Assembly: GCA_030737835.1 (NCBI GenBank)
Contig: CM060848.1
Span: forward strand, 11,168,509-11,232,508
Length of the DNA: 64,000 nucleotides
From: Acorus gramineus
Lineage: Eukaryota; Streptophyta; Magnoliopsida; Acorales; Acoraceae
Reading direction: 5' to 3'
The notes below the pieces were generated by a model, which saw nothing but the letters and a program-made list of their open reading frames with translations, searched no databases and was not told where the DNA came from. Every line of letters begins with the position of its first letter. The stretch's first letter is position 1. Shown one piece after another: positions 44,527 to 56,822 of this stretch. The translations under genes and the position numbers were made by a program.

Positions 44527-45562
44527 TAATTCAACTGGTTGGACCGTCGACCGGATTCCGGTATAGTTCAACCTCAAAATCAATTCACTTCAAAAATCAT
44601 TCTAAAATTGAAAAATCATTCAATCCAGTGGTTGAACCGCCGATTTTGCAGACTCGTTGTCGGGTTACATGAACTGCACCCTAGTTTATAAGGGTGTAAA
44701 AAAAAAAACTCATTGAAATGATGTTTAAAAGCCCAAAAGTCTTTTTATTTAAAACAACAGTAAAAAAAAAAAATTAATTGCAAAGCATAATTCAGATACG
44801 TCCTCTTACAAACTGAGTTATTTTCTTTATTTATGTTTAGCTTATGATGTTTATTTATGTAATGTAATTTTTAAACATTCTCTTGCAAATGTAAAATATC
44901 AGTTTGGTTATGTTCCCTAACAAATTGTAAAAAGTTAGTTTGATTATGTCCCCTAACAAATTATAAAATATTGATTAATTTTGAATTATTAATATGATTA
45001 ATATATATTTTACTGCATGAATACATCACGATTCAATTTCGATTAGCCCAATGGTTGAACTAATAATCCGGGACAGGTCATTTTTTTAGTTTATTGAACT
45101 ATTCAGTTTTTAAAACATTACTAAAAGAATTTTTTATCATACTTTCATTCCATTGTTGTTAGTATGTTCGTTAATGATATCGAAAATGTTCTTATCCAAT
45201 GATTTTATGAACATTGTTAATAATATTATGTACGTTGTTAAGTATCTCCTATACAATATTAACCTTCTTTGCAGTAATAATATTTTAATGGTTCAAGATA
45301 CATTATCTTGATATTTGGATTTTAATATGTTACATCTATGTGCAACAACAGTCCACAACCAATTTGAAAATCATTGTTGTTTTATCTTCATTAACCTAGT
45401 ATGTGTGGAAGGGGGAGGGGGGGGGGGGGGGGCACAAATAAAAGGATAAAGTGGAAAAGAAAATGATAAAAGATAGCCCGAAGTGGATGGAAGGACTCCA
45501 TAAAAAAATATTTTCACTAATAGAAAAAAAAATTTTCAAAAATGACAGGACCTAAAAATTAA
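44527..45562. other. AT-rich intergenic DNA
   Basis: No gene. Contains a direct duplication (GTCCCCTAACAAATT and GTTCCCTAACAAATT near 44914 and 44948) and a run of about 20 G at 45411-45432. Confidence 0.4.
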
Positions 45563-46150
45563 GGGTTATTTAGTTTCCACCCCTCCTAAAACAGTCAAAT
45601 TATTAAAAAAAACCCTTCTAAAATATAATATTATTATAAACCCTATAAATGTTAACTAGATTTGTAAAAAACTCAAATGAATTATTTTTTGACAGAATAG
45701 TTTATTAAATGATGGATTGATAATAATACCCTTACTAAAAAATCCTAATTTGATAGAAAAAAAATGTTATTTAGTTTCTATCCCTCCTTAAACAGAAAAA
45801 TTATTAAAAAAAACACTATAAAGTACAATATCATTATAAACCCCTTTTAAATGTTAACTGGATTTGTAAAACCCAACAATAAACAAAAAAAAAAATAGTA
45901 CTCCCAAAAAAAATTTGACAGAAAGGAGTTTAGGTTAATCAAAGGGTTTTTTTCCATCAAGTTAGGATATTTTTTAATAAGGGTATTATTGTCAATCTAT
46001 CATTTGATAACCTATTCCGTCAAAAAATAATTTATTTAGGTTTTTTACAAATCCAGTTAGCGTTTAAAGGGGGTTTATAATAATATTATGTTTTGGACGG
46101 GGTTTTTAATAATTAACTTGTTTTAAGAGGGCGTGAAAACTAAATAACCC
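45563..46150. mobile_element. Mutator-like MITE with very long inverted ends
   Basis: GGGTTATTTAGTTTCCACCC at the left matches the right end read inward (GGGTTATTTAGTTTTCACGC), and similarity continues for about 190 bp (TTATAAACCC, TTAACTAGATTTGTAAAAAA, ATTATTTTTTGACAGAATAG). Flanks AAAAATTAA (45554-45562) and AAAAAATAA (46151-46159) agree at 8 of 9, fitting a 9-bp Mutator duplication. An extra, third copy of the arm starts at 45769 in direct orientation. Confidence 0.7.
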
Positions 46151-47229
46151 AAAAAATAATAAAGAAGTGTCCAGGAGGACCCGCAATTGGTTTTCCCATT
46201 TTTTTATATATACCCTTTAGAAAATTTCATTTTGTCAAATGATTCTTTACGGATTATTGTTTCCAACAATTTCATGCAAAAAGGGTCTAAATTGCACTCC
46301 TTTTAAGGGGATATTTTTATAAAATTTAAAATAATTATATTGTGTATAAATACTATTTAAAATGGAATCCATGCATTATTTAACAATTTTTTATGGATAT
46401 CAGTGGTAATAGAGTTTTAGTAGGATTATTTTGATGATATATGATTTTTTTAGGAGAATGTATGTAAAATATATTATGTTTTTGTTATTAATATGCTACT
46501 AAAGATGTGAATTTTATTTATATGGTAGATCTTCAAATTTTATTTTGTGAATTTTAAAAGCATTATTTCAAAATTTAGAGTACTTTATTTTAATTAAGTC
46601 TTTGTCATCTTTGTTGTTTCTTAATATTATTTCATAATTTTGAATGTAAATATCCAATTTATTCTCAACTTTATATTCAAATATTGAAATTAATATTTAT
46701 ATGTAAATTTGCAATGGGATATTTTAAGATATAAAATTTAAAATTTTAGATTTTAAATAAAAAATTAACACATGTTTGCATATAAATTCAATTGTTTATA
46801 ACGTAAAAGGAAAAATTAATTAGACATTTGTTATTAAAAAAAACTCCAAGTATCATTTATTAAAAGAGATTCAATTAAAAATGGCTCACTTTGGTATTTT
46901 GGAGTTGTCTTCAGTGCCATTTTCTTAGCATTTCTCATCCGTTGTTAATGGTTAAAACACAGTTATCAGTGAAAATTTATAAAAGTCTGGCACGTCGTGT
47001 ACATATATTTTTTTGGTAAAGACAGGGTTGTATATATTTAGGACTCCATTCTCATGGTTTAAAGCATTAATGGTTGTATAGTGTGATATGGTCCATGCAC
47101 TATGTGAGACATCAAGGTCCTCGTACCAAAAAATATAAGACTATGAAATTGAATGGTCACATATTCATCGATCTAGAATTTATAATTGTATTTTTTTTAA
47201 TTTAAAAAATAGAAAATCATATTAGATCT
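46151..47229. other. AT-rich intergenic DNA
   Basis: Very AT-rich. No gene, RNA or repeat was recognised. Confidence 0.4.
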
Positions 47230-47787
47230 AGGTCTGTCAACGGATCCGGGTCGGGTCGGGTCGAGATAAACCCGGATCCGACCCGTTTGATTATCGGGTC
47301 CATCGAGTCAGGTTCATATCGGGTCTCGAGTCGGGTCAAGTCGACCCATTAATAAGCTTAGGTCAGACAAAAAAAGGTCGAAGAACTTCTCAAGGACTTA
47401 CAATAGCTTCATTTTTTTCTTTTTAATAGTGTTTAATGTATTATAAATAGTTCTTCACTATTTTGATTTTTTTATGTTTTTTTGGAATACGGTTTGGATT
47501 TTTATGCTTTTACGTGAATTTAAAAGGTTGAGAATATCTTAAATGTTTAAAATTTTAAATGATTATTTAATATTTTGTTATAAATGTTTGGTTGAATCAT
47601 GAGTGTTGGAATGGATCATAAATAAAAAAAATCATATATTATTTGGGTTAGGTCAATCGGATCTATAGGATCGGGTCGAGGTAGACCTAGACCCGACCCG
47701 TTTTGATTATTAGGTCCTTCGAATTAAATATTTATGCTTTTTATTGGGTCAGATCTAGGTTGATCGATGACCCGTTGACAAGCCTCA
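47230..47787. mobile_element. hAT-like MITE rich in GGGTC/GACCC words
   Basis: The left end AGGTCTGTCAACGGATC and the right end inward (TG)AGGCTTGTCAACGGGTC are inverted repeats. Flanks are TTAGATCT (47222-47229) and TTAAATCT (47788-47795), 7 of 8 identical, the 8-bp hAT signature. Subterminal arrays of GGGTCGGGTCGGGTCGAG and ACCCGACCCG pair with each other. Confidence 0.75.
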
Positions 47788-48399
47788 TTAAATCTAAGAA
47801 GAGTGAAAATCCATTCAATTTTTCAAAATCATTGTTTACACTGCTTTTGAAAAACCAAAGAAATAACAAAGTGAATGTGAAAAACACAAAATCATTTAAA
47901 TCTGCATTTGACATTTAGACTATAGAGTCTATTCAAACACGGATTCAAATAATAACTTTGTCACAAAATCAAGACGGTATCATTAGCGCCACTTAAACGT
48001 GGAATAATAGTTGTGTTAATTAAATTTCATGAATTCTACAGATGGTGTCTCTCTATCTTATAATATAGACTACATGGAATCACATGTACATCTTGTATAT
48101 TTATTTTCCTATTTTTGTCTTATTTTGCTTGCTATTATGTACTTCTCCCCCAAGAGAGGGGTGATCAACTTTCTTGCAAATTGATACTAAAGTCAAGCTC
48201 TTGTTGAATAGGGTTTATGTAAAAAGCATCAAATGGTAAATCAAAGATGAAGAAAAAAAACATAAGCCATGGTGATTGGAAAGAATTGGAATTGAGAGAC
48301 GAAGTTATATGCACTATGTTTAATTAAGTGTAAATGATAAAATCTGTCTTGGTTGAATAAGCAATAAATGTAATGAAATAAGTTAAGAATAAAAGGAAG
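47788..48399. other. Intergenic DNA
   Basis: No gene was recognised between the hAT-like MITE and the LTR-like fragment. Confidence 0.35.
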
Positions 48400-48890
48400 A
48401 GTCACATCAAATACGGATAATGCTCACCTCCCGAGACCTACCGTAGATCACACCTCCTCATATCTAAAGCGCCCGAGGTGCAAGGACTATCCGAGAATCA
48501 AGCGTCTCCAGCATGAAGGGCATTATGCCACGTGGGATCGACTGATCTCGAGAATATTGTAAAAAAGTACGTCCAAAAGGACATGATAGCTAGTGCCAGG
48601 TCATTTAGTTAACTTGGTCAAATAAGAAAGAATAGGTATACGTGTCACTCTATCATTGGTTCATGTGAGAGATTCTTCCATGTCAGCAAAGCGTGCTCTC
48701 CACGCTATCATTGTCTATTATACCCCCTCCAAAAGGTACAGAGATTCATACGCTCAAACTCACTCAGATCCCTAAATTTTCTCTTTGATCTCATACTGAC
48801 TTGATCGTCGGAGGTTCTTGGATTGACACCACACCAGTGTGAGATCATATCAACAATGGATTCTCATCAGCAATTTATGGATCCACTTCA
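48400..48890 (+). mobile_element. Fragment resembling a Gypsy-type LTR (U3-R-U5)
   Basis: Less AT-rich than its surroundings. A promoter-like TCTATTATACCCCC at about 48714 is followed by a CT-rich leader and GACTTGATCGTCGGAGGTTC at 48799-48818, a sequence typical of the R/U5 part of plant Gypsy LTRs. Borders are not clear, no coding region follows, and there is no primer-binding site that I can name. Treated as a fragment or solo remnant. Confidence 0.4.
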
Positions 48891-49346
48891 TCTCAGATGA
48901 GATTAAATCTAAACCCGGCCCGCTCAAAGAACGAAAGTTCGACTTCAACATTAAGAATCGACTATTGTTTTGTTGGAAAAGGCTTGAAATTGTACATCAC
49001 AAAATATCACAAAAAAAATTGTTCATGAAACAATAATTGCCACATAAAAGTAAATCCGGTTAAAAATATAGACGATCAAAGCGATCACCTAGGTCCCCAT
49101 TACAAAGGGTTCCAAAATTCCAAAAAAATAATTTTTTCATTTCCTATATTGTTGGATTTTATTTTAATTTTTTTAGATTTTTTATTTCTTTTTAAAGCTT
49201 ATCCAATCCATTTTCTTTGTTTAGATTTTTTATTGATATTTGTTTTAATCATGATCCGCTTAAGTAAATTTCATTGTTTTTTATCCTATATTTTTTTTAT
49301 TGATATAATTACATTGAAGTTTAAAATTATTGTGTTTTTTTGGATA
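48891..49346. other. AT-rich spacer
   Basis: No gene. The frame at 49149-49475 is T-rich, giving Phe, Leu and Ile runs, and its end overlaps a SINE; rejected as coding. Confidence 0.4.
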
Positions 49347-49452
49347 ATTTTTTTTTCTTGGTCAAATCCACCTCTTTCAGCAAGCGGTAAGATTCAAACC
49401 CAAGTCCCTTCACTAAAGAGGGGGTATTTCTCCTATCCTACCAACAAGAGAT
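49347..49452 (-). mobile_element. tRNA-like SINE, family A
   Basis: On minus: CTCTTGTTGGTAGGATAGGA (A-box-like), then GGTTTGAATC (49391-49400) as B box, GATTTGACCAAG and a poly-A tail (poly-T on plus near 49347-49355). Matches the 40461 copy along its length. Confidence 0.75.
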
Positions 49453-49732
49453 TTGGTAAAATTATTATTGTTTAGTTGTCCCCAACTTCAAATTCTTGAA
49501 TTCACACAATTGAGTTTTCAAAATCATTAAAGTTTTTTTTTTTTTTTTTAACTTATCCACACAAACATCGACACATGTGTTTAGTATGTGTTTGTTAAAA
49601 CTTATAAGTTTTATTTTATACCTTTTAACTTAAAAATAATTTGTTGTAGGATGTTTATTAAACTTATTGGAGATATTTAAGCAAAAAATAACTTTACAAA
49701 GTAATAATCTAAAAACTGGATCTTATCGAATT

Positions 49733-49838
49733 TCTTCTTGGTAGGATAATAGAGTATTCCCTCCTTAATGAGAGAACACGAGTTTAAATATTGTCCCTGT
49801 TAAGAGAGAAAATTTGATAAGGAAAAATACTTATCGAT
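49733..49838 (+). mobile_element. tRNA-like SINE, family A, diverged copy
   Basis: TTCTTCTTGGTAGGATAATA and the following TTCCCTCCTTAATGAGAGAA line up with the other copies. The B box is degraded (GAGTTTAAATA), and the end is AATTTGATAAGGAAAAA. An older member of the family. Confidence 0.6.
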
Positions 49839-50473
49839 AAAAAAAATCTAAAAGCTGTATTAATGATGCTTTTGAATGAGTTTAAATCCTCTGAGGTAAA
49901 AACACATGACACATAGGCAGTGCAAAATATTATGTTCACTTTTTTAATAGACTCTTACCGCTTCCGTGTCCTATTATTATTGGATACCACAAAAGATCTA
50001 TGTGTTTTTTCATAGAGGATTCGAACTACTTTTGAATTATAGATTATGTAATACAAAATTTTTATTTTAGACATTAGTGCCCTTAACTTACATTATGAAT
50101 AACAATTGTCCCTTTATTACAAACAAACATGACATCAAGTCTTTCACTTTCAATTATGCATCAAAAAATTATTTTATATTTTATTCTAACAAGAATCCAC
50201 TATTGCTTATTTATTTTTTTAATAGCTATAACACACGTGTCTACTGCTTAAAAAAATAAAATTATATATTCTACATACTATAATTTATAAATTATAAATT
50301 CAAATTGCAAAGAAAATGGCCTTTTAATATTTTTTTGCCGCCTCCTATAAGATAATTTTTCGAGGAAAACATTCAAAAAAAAAAAAAAAATTAACATCCA
50401 ATTCTTGTATTCTTCATGACTGGTACATCTAACAATCTGTATTAATTCTTTCTTAATAACTCACTAAAATTTC
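49839..50473. other. AT-rich intergenic DNA
   Basis: No gene or recognisable repeat beyond A/T runs. Confidence 0.4.
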
Positions 50474-51640
50474 ATGAGATACAATATAGAACCTGCTGCG
50501 TGGAGAACCTGTCTACACATCTGTTTTACTTCTGGATTCATATTTGCAAGAAACCCTAAAATAGCATGTGAAAAGCTGGTGGAGAGATATGTGTGTGTGT
50601 TGTACTATTCACTACTACTTTTAGAAGGTGCAATCAACTTTTATAATATTGAAAAACACACTTCTGGTGTATCGAGTCTTGGTGCTGACCTACCCTTTTA
50701 TGTGTTAATAAAAATTGAAATTTTTTCTATGGGATCAGGATACACAGGCAAAGATAGCTTACTCAACTCGATCAAAATGTCTAACTACGGGAGGTCTTCC
50801 TAGCTCCGATATTATTATTAAAAAAAAAACCTCCAAAGGAGTGATTATATTGTTGAGATCCCGTGAGAGTCTCAGTGGAGTGACTCTTTTGTGTCTGGAG
50901 AAAGAAACATCTAAATCTAAGTTATTCCACGAAAGCAGTGTATGCCAGCATTTATTCTTTCCTAAACAAGCAAGAAAAGGACATTCAAACCATATTATTC
51001 AACACTTATTTCATCTACGGTGATTCCTTGAATCTGTGAAATGGGAACACCAGCAAACAAACTTCTTGAACGCTCCCATTTGGGCAGTGGAGGTACATAT
51101 TTTCCTCACCCGGATCCGAAGTAATCCGAACTCACGGGTGACCCTCTAACGTACTGTACCGGTCGCGAGTTAATGATGTCCCTTAACAGATTTTCTTCTG
51201 TGCTCCGATGAAGAGGGGTGGATGATCTACTAAAAAGTCATCCAATGGTTCAGTCAATCGCTATATTTTTCTAGGTTTTCTTGAAATTATTTTTTCGTAC
51301 CTCTATTCTTTAGTGGCTCTTCTCTTTTATTGTTCTTCACCTGTTATGATCAAACCGATCTCCTTTCGGATTAATCGTCCATCACTGAAGGCCAGGAAAT
51401 CCAGGAGAATCCAGGGGGATCCTGATCGGATCTATTTTCTGGTTCTAAAGATGAGGGGATTCGGTAAAATTCGATGGATTTTCCATATTGACAGGGTCAT
51501 AATGTTTGTACGGATGTACCTTATATACGATTAAAGATGTGAGCATCCTGACAACACATGTTAGGTTGTCATTGGGCTGCAGGTGATGGATGACCCATAG
51601 GCCATAGTGATATAAATTATTCTGGGATAGATAACTATTT
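50474..51640 (+). other. Unassigned moderately GC-rich segment with protein-like frames
   Basis: This stretch stands out from its AT-rich surroundings and has three open plus frames (50474-50803, 50715-51023, 51313-51534) with plausible residue mixes, but none has a domain I recognise. CGGGTGACCCTCTAACGTAC and neighbouring text look like structured or formerly functional sequence (decayed gene or organelle-derived DNA are possible). I cannot decide. Confidence 0.25.
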
Positions 51641-54600
51641 CATTATAGATTATTATACCAGTGAAATATCTGTTCTGATCTCGTGAGTTTTTCGGTACCC
51701 TTGATTGTTACACATCATAGACTCTACAGAGCAACAAATATGGCGCAAAGGCTGGCGCAATCTCTCTCAAAACATTTCATTCACATGCACCAACCACAGC
51801 TGGCAACACACAATACTATTCTAGAAGCCAAAAAAAAACACACATCCATACAACCCCAACAAATGAATTGATTGCTTCCCAATAATTAGTTGGCAGTCCA
51901 CTTGATTAATTAGACACTTAATCGTATAATACTAATTTAACTTACTAAGAGCATCAACAATGGATGCTTGAAGTACATAACAAAAATAGAGATCTAAATA
52001 CATTAATATAAATGATAAGAATTCACAATACATGATAGGAAGTATTTTACAGTGGTTTTCAAAGATAATTATAATTATAACAATCTTAAATGTCTGTTTT
52101 TATCGTCATTTTATTTTGAAATAAATATTTTTAATTATTATCATTTTAATTAAATAAAAATTAATTTTAGTTTATGAATGCAAATAAATATTAATTAAAT
52201 TAAGCTAATTTTCGTAAATATGTTCATACACACATGTTGAAATGATAAGATGCGGAAACTGTAACAATCTCATCATTGTTCAATTAAATAACACCCAATG
52301 AACCACAACTCTTTCTCTAATCGTGATTTTTTTTTTCTCCCCAAAATTTTATTTTTCTTTTAAAATAATGGATGATATCTTTATGGACCATGATAGTCAG
52401 AATCAATAGACTTTAATTGAATGATGAAATGGTTAACGCATGTAAAGTAGAAAGGGTCAAATTTTTTTCATATTAATACTTAATGATGGGATTTTCATCT
52501 GTATGTATCATTATATTTTCTATCACACAGCACAGGTACTGCCAACTTTCTACCCAAGTAAAAAAAACTCAAAAGTAAAAGACATATAGGAATTTTTTTC
52601 TTTTTTTTTAAAAATAAGTCACAAAGGGACTTAAAATAAGCAGTGCAGTGGTGATGGAGACTCTTTACCTGCCCCACCCAAAAAAAAAAAAAAAAAAAAA
52701 TCCAATGAGCAGTTGTGATTCACTGATAAGCTTCTTCTGTATTTATTAGCATCAAGGAGGTTGATATCTCACCAACTATGAAATCAAAAGCAGGGGCAAG
52801 GAGCACAACATGTATTTTTTATCTTTTATTTTTTTAAGTCTAAAAGTTGGTTGGGATGTATGTTTGTTCCTTCTACATATTGCAGCACGTGGTGTGTGGG
52901 CTTGACATCCATAAAATCTATGGTTGTCTAATTAATGGATCCCATTGGGAAATACTTATTTAACATTTCAGCTAATTTTGGCCAAGTATGGTTGTCTATG
53001 GCTGTTTTTAGGACTTATTTAACATTTCAGCTAAAGACTTATTTAAAATCTATGGTTGTCTAAAATCGAAATGCAGCCAAATAGAAGATTTAATATACAT
53101 ATTTGCAATGTATTTACATGTTTTATTTACATGTTTATTTTTTTAAATATATGATACATTTTTTCATGATAACTATAAAACTTAGAAGATGGGATATGGT
53201 ATAAATTTTTTTTATTTTTAATTTTATAGGATTCAAGTGCTCGATTTCGTCAATGTTAATCAATGTCATTTGTTAGTTTTCATTAAGTACCGGTCAAAAC
53301 TAATGAGATTTAATCCTGATTAAATAAAATCTCAATATTCAAACTCTGAACACATCACTCAAGATGAGATACCTCTATCAATCTCTAACAACTTGTTATG
53401 ATTTAGTGATGATACATAAAATTACAAAAAATCTTGTATAATAATATAAGATCCATCCTTTTCGTCCAAAAAAACAGAGGACTAAATTTTTTTTAAAAAA
53501 AAAGAGCAAGAAGCACACTGAATATCCATATATATAATAATAATAAAAAAGAAACAACAACCAGCCAGTTCATTCTTAAATAATATAAAATGAAAAGAGA
53601 CATGTTAGTTACACACAATACGTGGGACACTTTCCCCTTTTTTTTGTCTTCTATTGATGGGGACCTTCAGAATGATTGCTTTCATTCCCAACAACCAAGG
53701 TCAAGATCTACCCCTGCTTCAATTGTCAGAGTTTTTGTTTCTATTTTTCACTTTCTTGGTGAGATTTTTTGGTGCCTCTTTTGATAGGTTTATTATGCTC
53801 AAACACTACCTCAAACTCACATGCTGATATATAACTGAATTACAGATTGAGTTTGAAATCCTTTTGGTCACATCTCTGCTAAAATATTAACTTCTAAAAA
53901 TTTGAGATAAATAATTAATATCATTTACCGCTATAGAAAATATTGAGATTAGATTGATTGATCCCATTCTGCCAAAGATTTTTTATGACACTTTTTGATA
54001 GCAAGTGTTTTTTTTTTTCTTTTTACAAGATCATAACCTGCATGGTCTTAAACAAATTATATTTTTGGGTAAAAAAACAATCAATATTTTTAGACTAACA
54101 ATTAATATTTTTTGATAGTGAGCAAAAGTTCAACAAATTTGATGAACTGATCCGATTCGACCAATTACAAATGTGATCAAAAGTGACAAGATACCAAGTC
54201 CTCATCCAAATTTGGTCAAATTTTAAATCACTGGATGAAATTTTTTTTTTTGTTGACAGGTAATTTTTTTAATTAAATATTATCCTATTACCAAAAACAA
54301 GACTTAAAACACAACCATTAAAGAAGGGGGGACTATCACCATCAACCTGCCAAGTTTGATAATAACACGACACATTGAAAAAGCTTTATTTCATGAATAA
54401 TGTAACCAGTCCTAGATTTTAACCCATTTTCTCATCCTAAACTATATACATTTTAAGTAAATGTACATGATATCAATATACCTTCATTTAGAATGTATAT
54501 GCACTTAATGTGAAAAAATGAGCTAAAAAAGAACTATAGGTGTATCAACGCTCTTATTTCATGCATCATACATCAAAGATAATGAGGGATATGGGATATC

Positions 54601-56820
54601 AATTGATGGACTATACAATGACCTGCCATGAACTTTGATTAAGACCAATTGATGGGTATCAAAAGCATGCAACCAAGAAGCAGAAGAATGAACCTCTTGA
54701 TAATTGTAAATCCAAGAACAGAGATCAGATTGGTGAACTTCCTGATTAAAAACATGATAAATTCCAATAAACCACCAATACCAATGCTTTATCCAATGGG
54801 CGCTAATACACTCAATCCTTATTGCAACCCTAATTGTAGTTGCCACATCACTACCGCAATATATGAAATAATGTATACTCCACTATGTCAGCATATACTC
54901 TATTACAAAAAAAAAAAAAAACGTTATAAATAGATATATTCAATTCATATGAGTCATTAATCAAATATATACTTAAAAAAATCAAAATACGTGCAGACTA
55001 CAAATGAGACTTCAAAAAGGACTAAGCTTGATATGTGATATCCTGGTCTCTTACCCAACATACAAGTCACCTGGAAAAAAAAGATGACTCCTATAAGTCT
55101 GAAATTTAACTCAGGGAGATGAAACACAGCATGAACACCACCACACCAGCCATTGTGCTGAACTACCCAGTGCTCATGCATTTTCACATATGATTATTGA
55201 GAAGAAAAAAAATGTATATCCAAAACATTTGCATGGAATAAAAGTAGTTCACACCACATCTGATCTAATTCATGTCTGAATAATAACTGAAGACAGGACA
55301 GGGTTCGTTCACCACCACATCACTATGTGAGAAGTCCTTACGAGTCTCCTAACCTGCTGATCACTTCATAATGGGATAAAAAGTTCCACGGCACATTTAG
55401 CAGTGCAGTAATAGATGGTTGATCACTACATAATGGAGAAAATATTTCCCTAACAACAAGGCCTGCTATTCACCAAGAATGTCATCTACAGACTAATCTT
55501 GGGGAAAAAAGCCATTGGATTATGAAAGTCAGAATTTATTATTAACAGTAACAATGGTTAAGGACTCTTATCTTATAGAGCAATGTTGTGTCTAATTATC
55601 CATTCAACAAAGCAACCACTCCAGTAGCCCTGGTGCCTGTATAGAGCTCTTCCATACGCAATTCGAAGTCATAAGACAGTAGCTGGATGGTTCCCCTTGC
55701 TCTTGCACTGGCCAACAAACTTGGTGCACAAGGAAGATAACAAAAAAACATGAGCTACTTTGGATTCTTCACAATTTGGGGATTGAACCTGCCAGGACAT
55801 AAAGTGTATAAACATGCTTGTAACAAGTGAGTTGTAGTAATGCCTATATATCATTATTAATTGACTTGCGGAAAAGCCTTCATTTTCTGAATGAAACTGC
55901 AGCTCAGGGACATTGCTTGGTTGAAAATTGAATAAATCACAATTACGAAACTTAAGGAAAGAGATTGCCGAGTTGCCAAAATGAAGATTTTTGAGTTTGT
56001 ATTCAGTAAAAGCTTCACTTCACAATAAAGTACATTGGAAAAGTTCAAGATATATAAGTTGATGGGTCCAACCAAAAAATGCTAGCTTAGTCATGAATTC
56101 ATCATTTATCGAGCTACCCTCCAACTTCAAAAGTCTTTAATACCTTTTTACCTTTTAATTACTCCAAACAGCATGGGTACTCATGGAAACACAAACACAC
56201 TCAAAACACACTGTGAATATCAATGATGAGAATTGTTGAGTAATCAACAAATCATGATCTGCATTTTAAAGCATGGATCAACATGAAGACTATGAACAAC
56301 TGCAATACCTACTGTAAGATTCACCATTCACCAAATAGCTATGAGTAGGAATTTGGTGCTGTTAGCTGAGGTAGACCTCCATCTACGGGCCAACTCTAAC
56401 TCAGGAACTTGGTATAAACCTTTGGGAGTCTGATGTTGGGATGACAGTGAGAAAGTTTGATCAAATCTAACCTTAACGATCCCAAATAGATGGGACAAGG
56501 GTTTACAGTTATGGCTATCAACATGAGAGACAGAAGATCACCAAAAAAACAGAGAAGATCAACAAACAATCACAAGGCACATACATCTGACAATTACTAT
56601 ATTTTGGAGTTAATGTGCCCTCTGCATGGCTTACAAAGATAACGGCTCCATTCACCGGGCAAAACAGGTTACATACAGGGAAAACATCTGGAGATGAAAA
56701 AAAATGCAAAACATGTAGCTAATTAGCACATCTGGCTGTAGATTCCTACATATCCTTGGGATTACATCTGGTAAAAGCTAAAAGCACCATATCAAAGATA
56801 AAAAGATTTTCTCACTTGAA
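51641..56820. other. Long intergenic region without a supported gene
   Basis: Mostly AT-rich. Visible items: an AAGAGCATCAACAATGGATG terminus at 51949 typical of Harbinger-like MITEs; a short duplication of ATTTAACATTTCAGCTAA at about 52960-53035; poly-A runs (52680-52700, 54906-54919); and pieces of the dispersed family near 54540 (GGTGTATCAACGCTCTT) and 54808 (GCGCTAATACACTCAATCC). Open frames of 60-95 codons here have no recognisable features. Confidence 0.4.
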
Positions 56821-56822
56821 GT

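Noticed and set aside
54559..54933. Overlapping 94-95 codon frames on both strands
   Set aside because: Overlap pieces of the dispersed repeat; no protein features.
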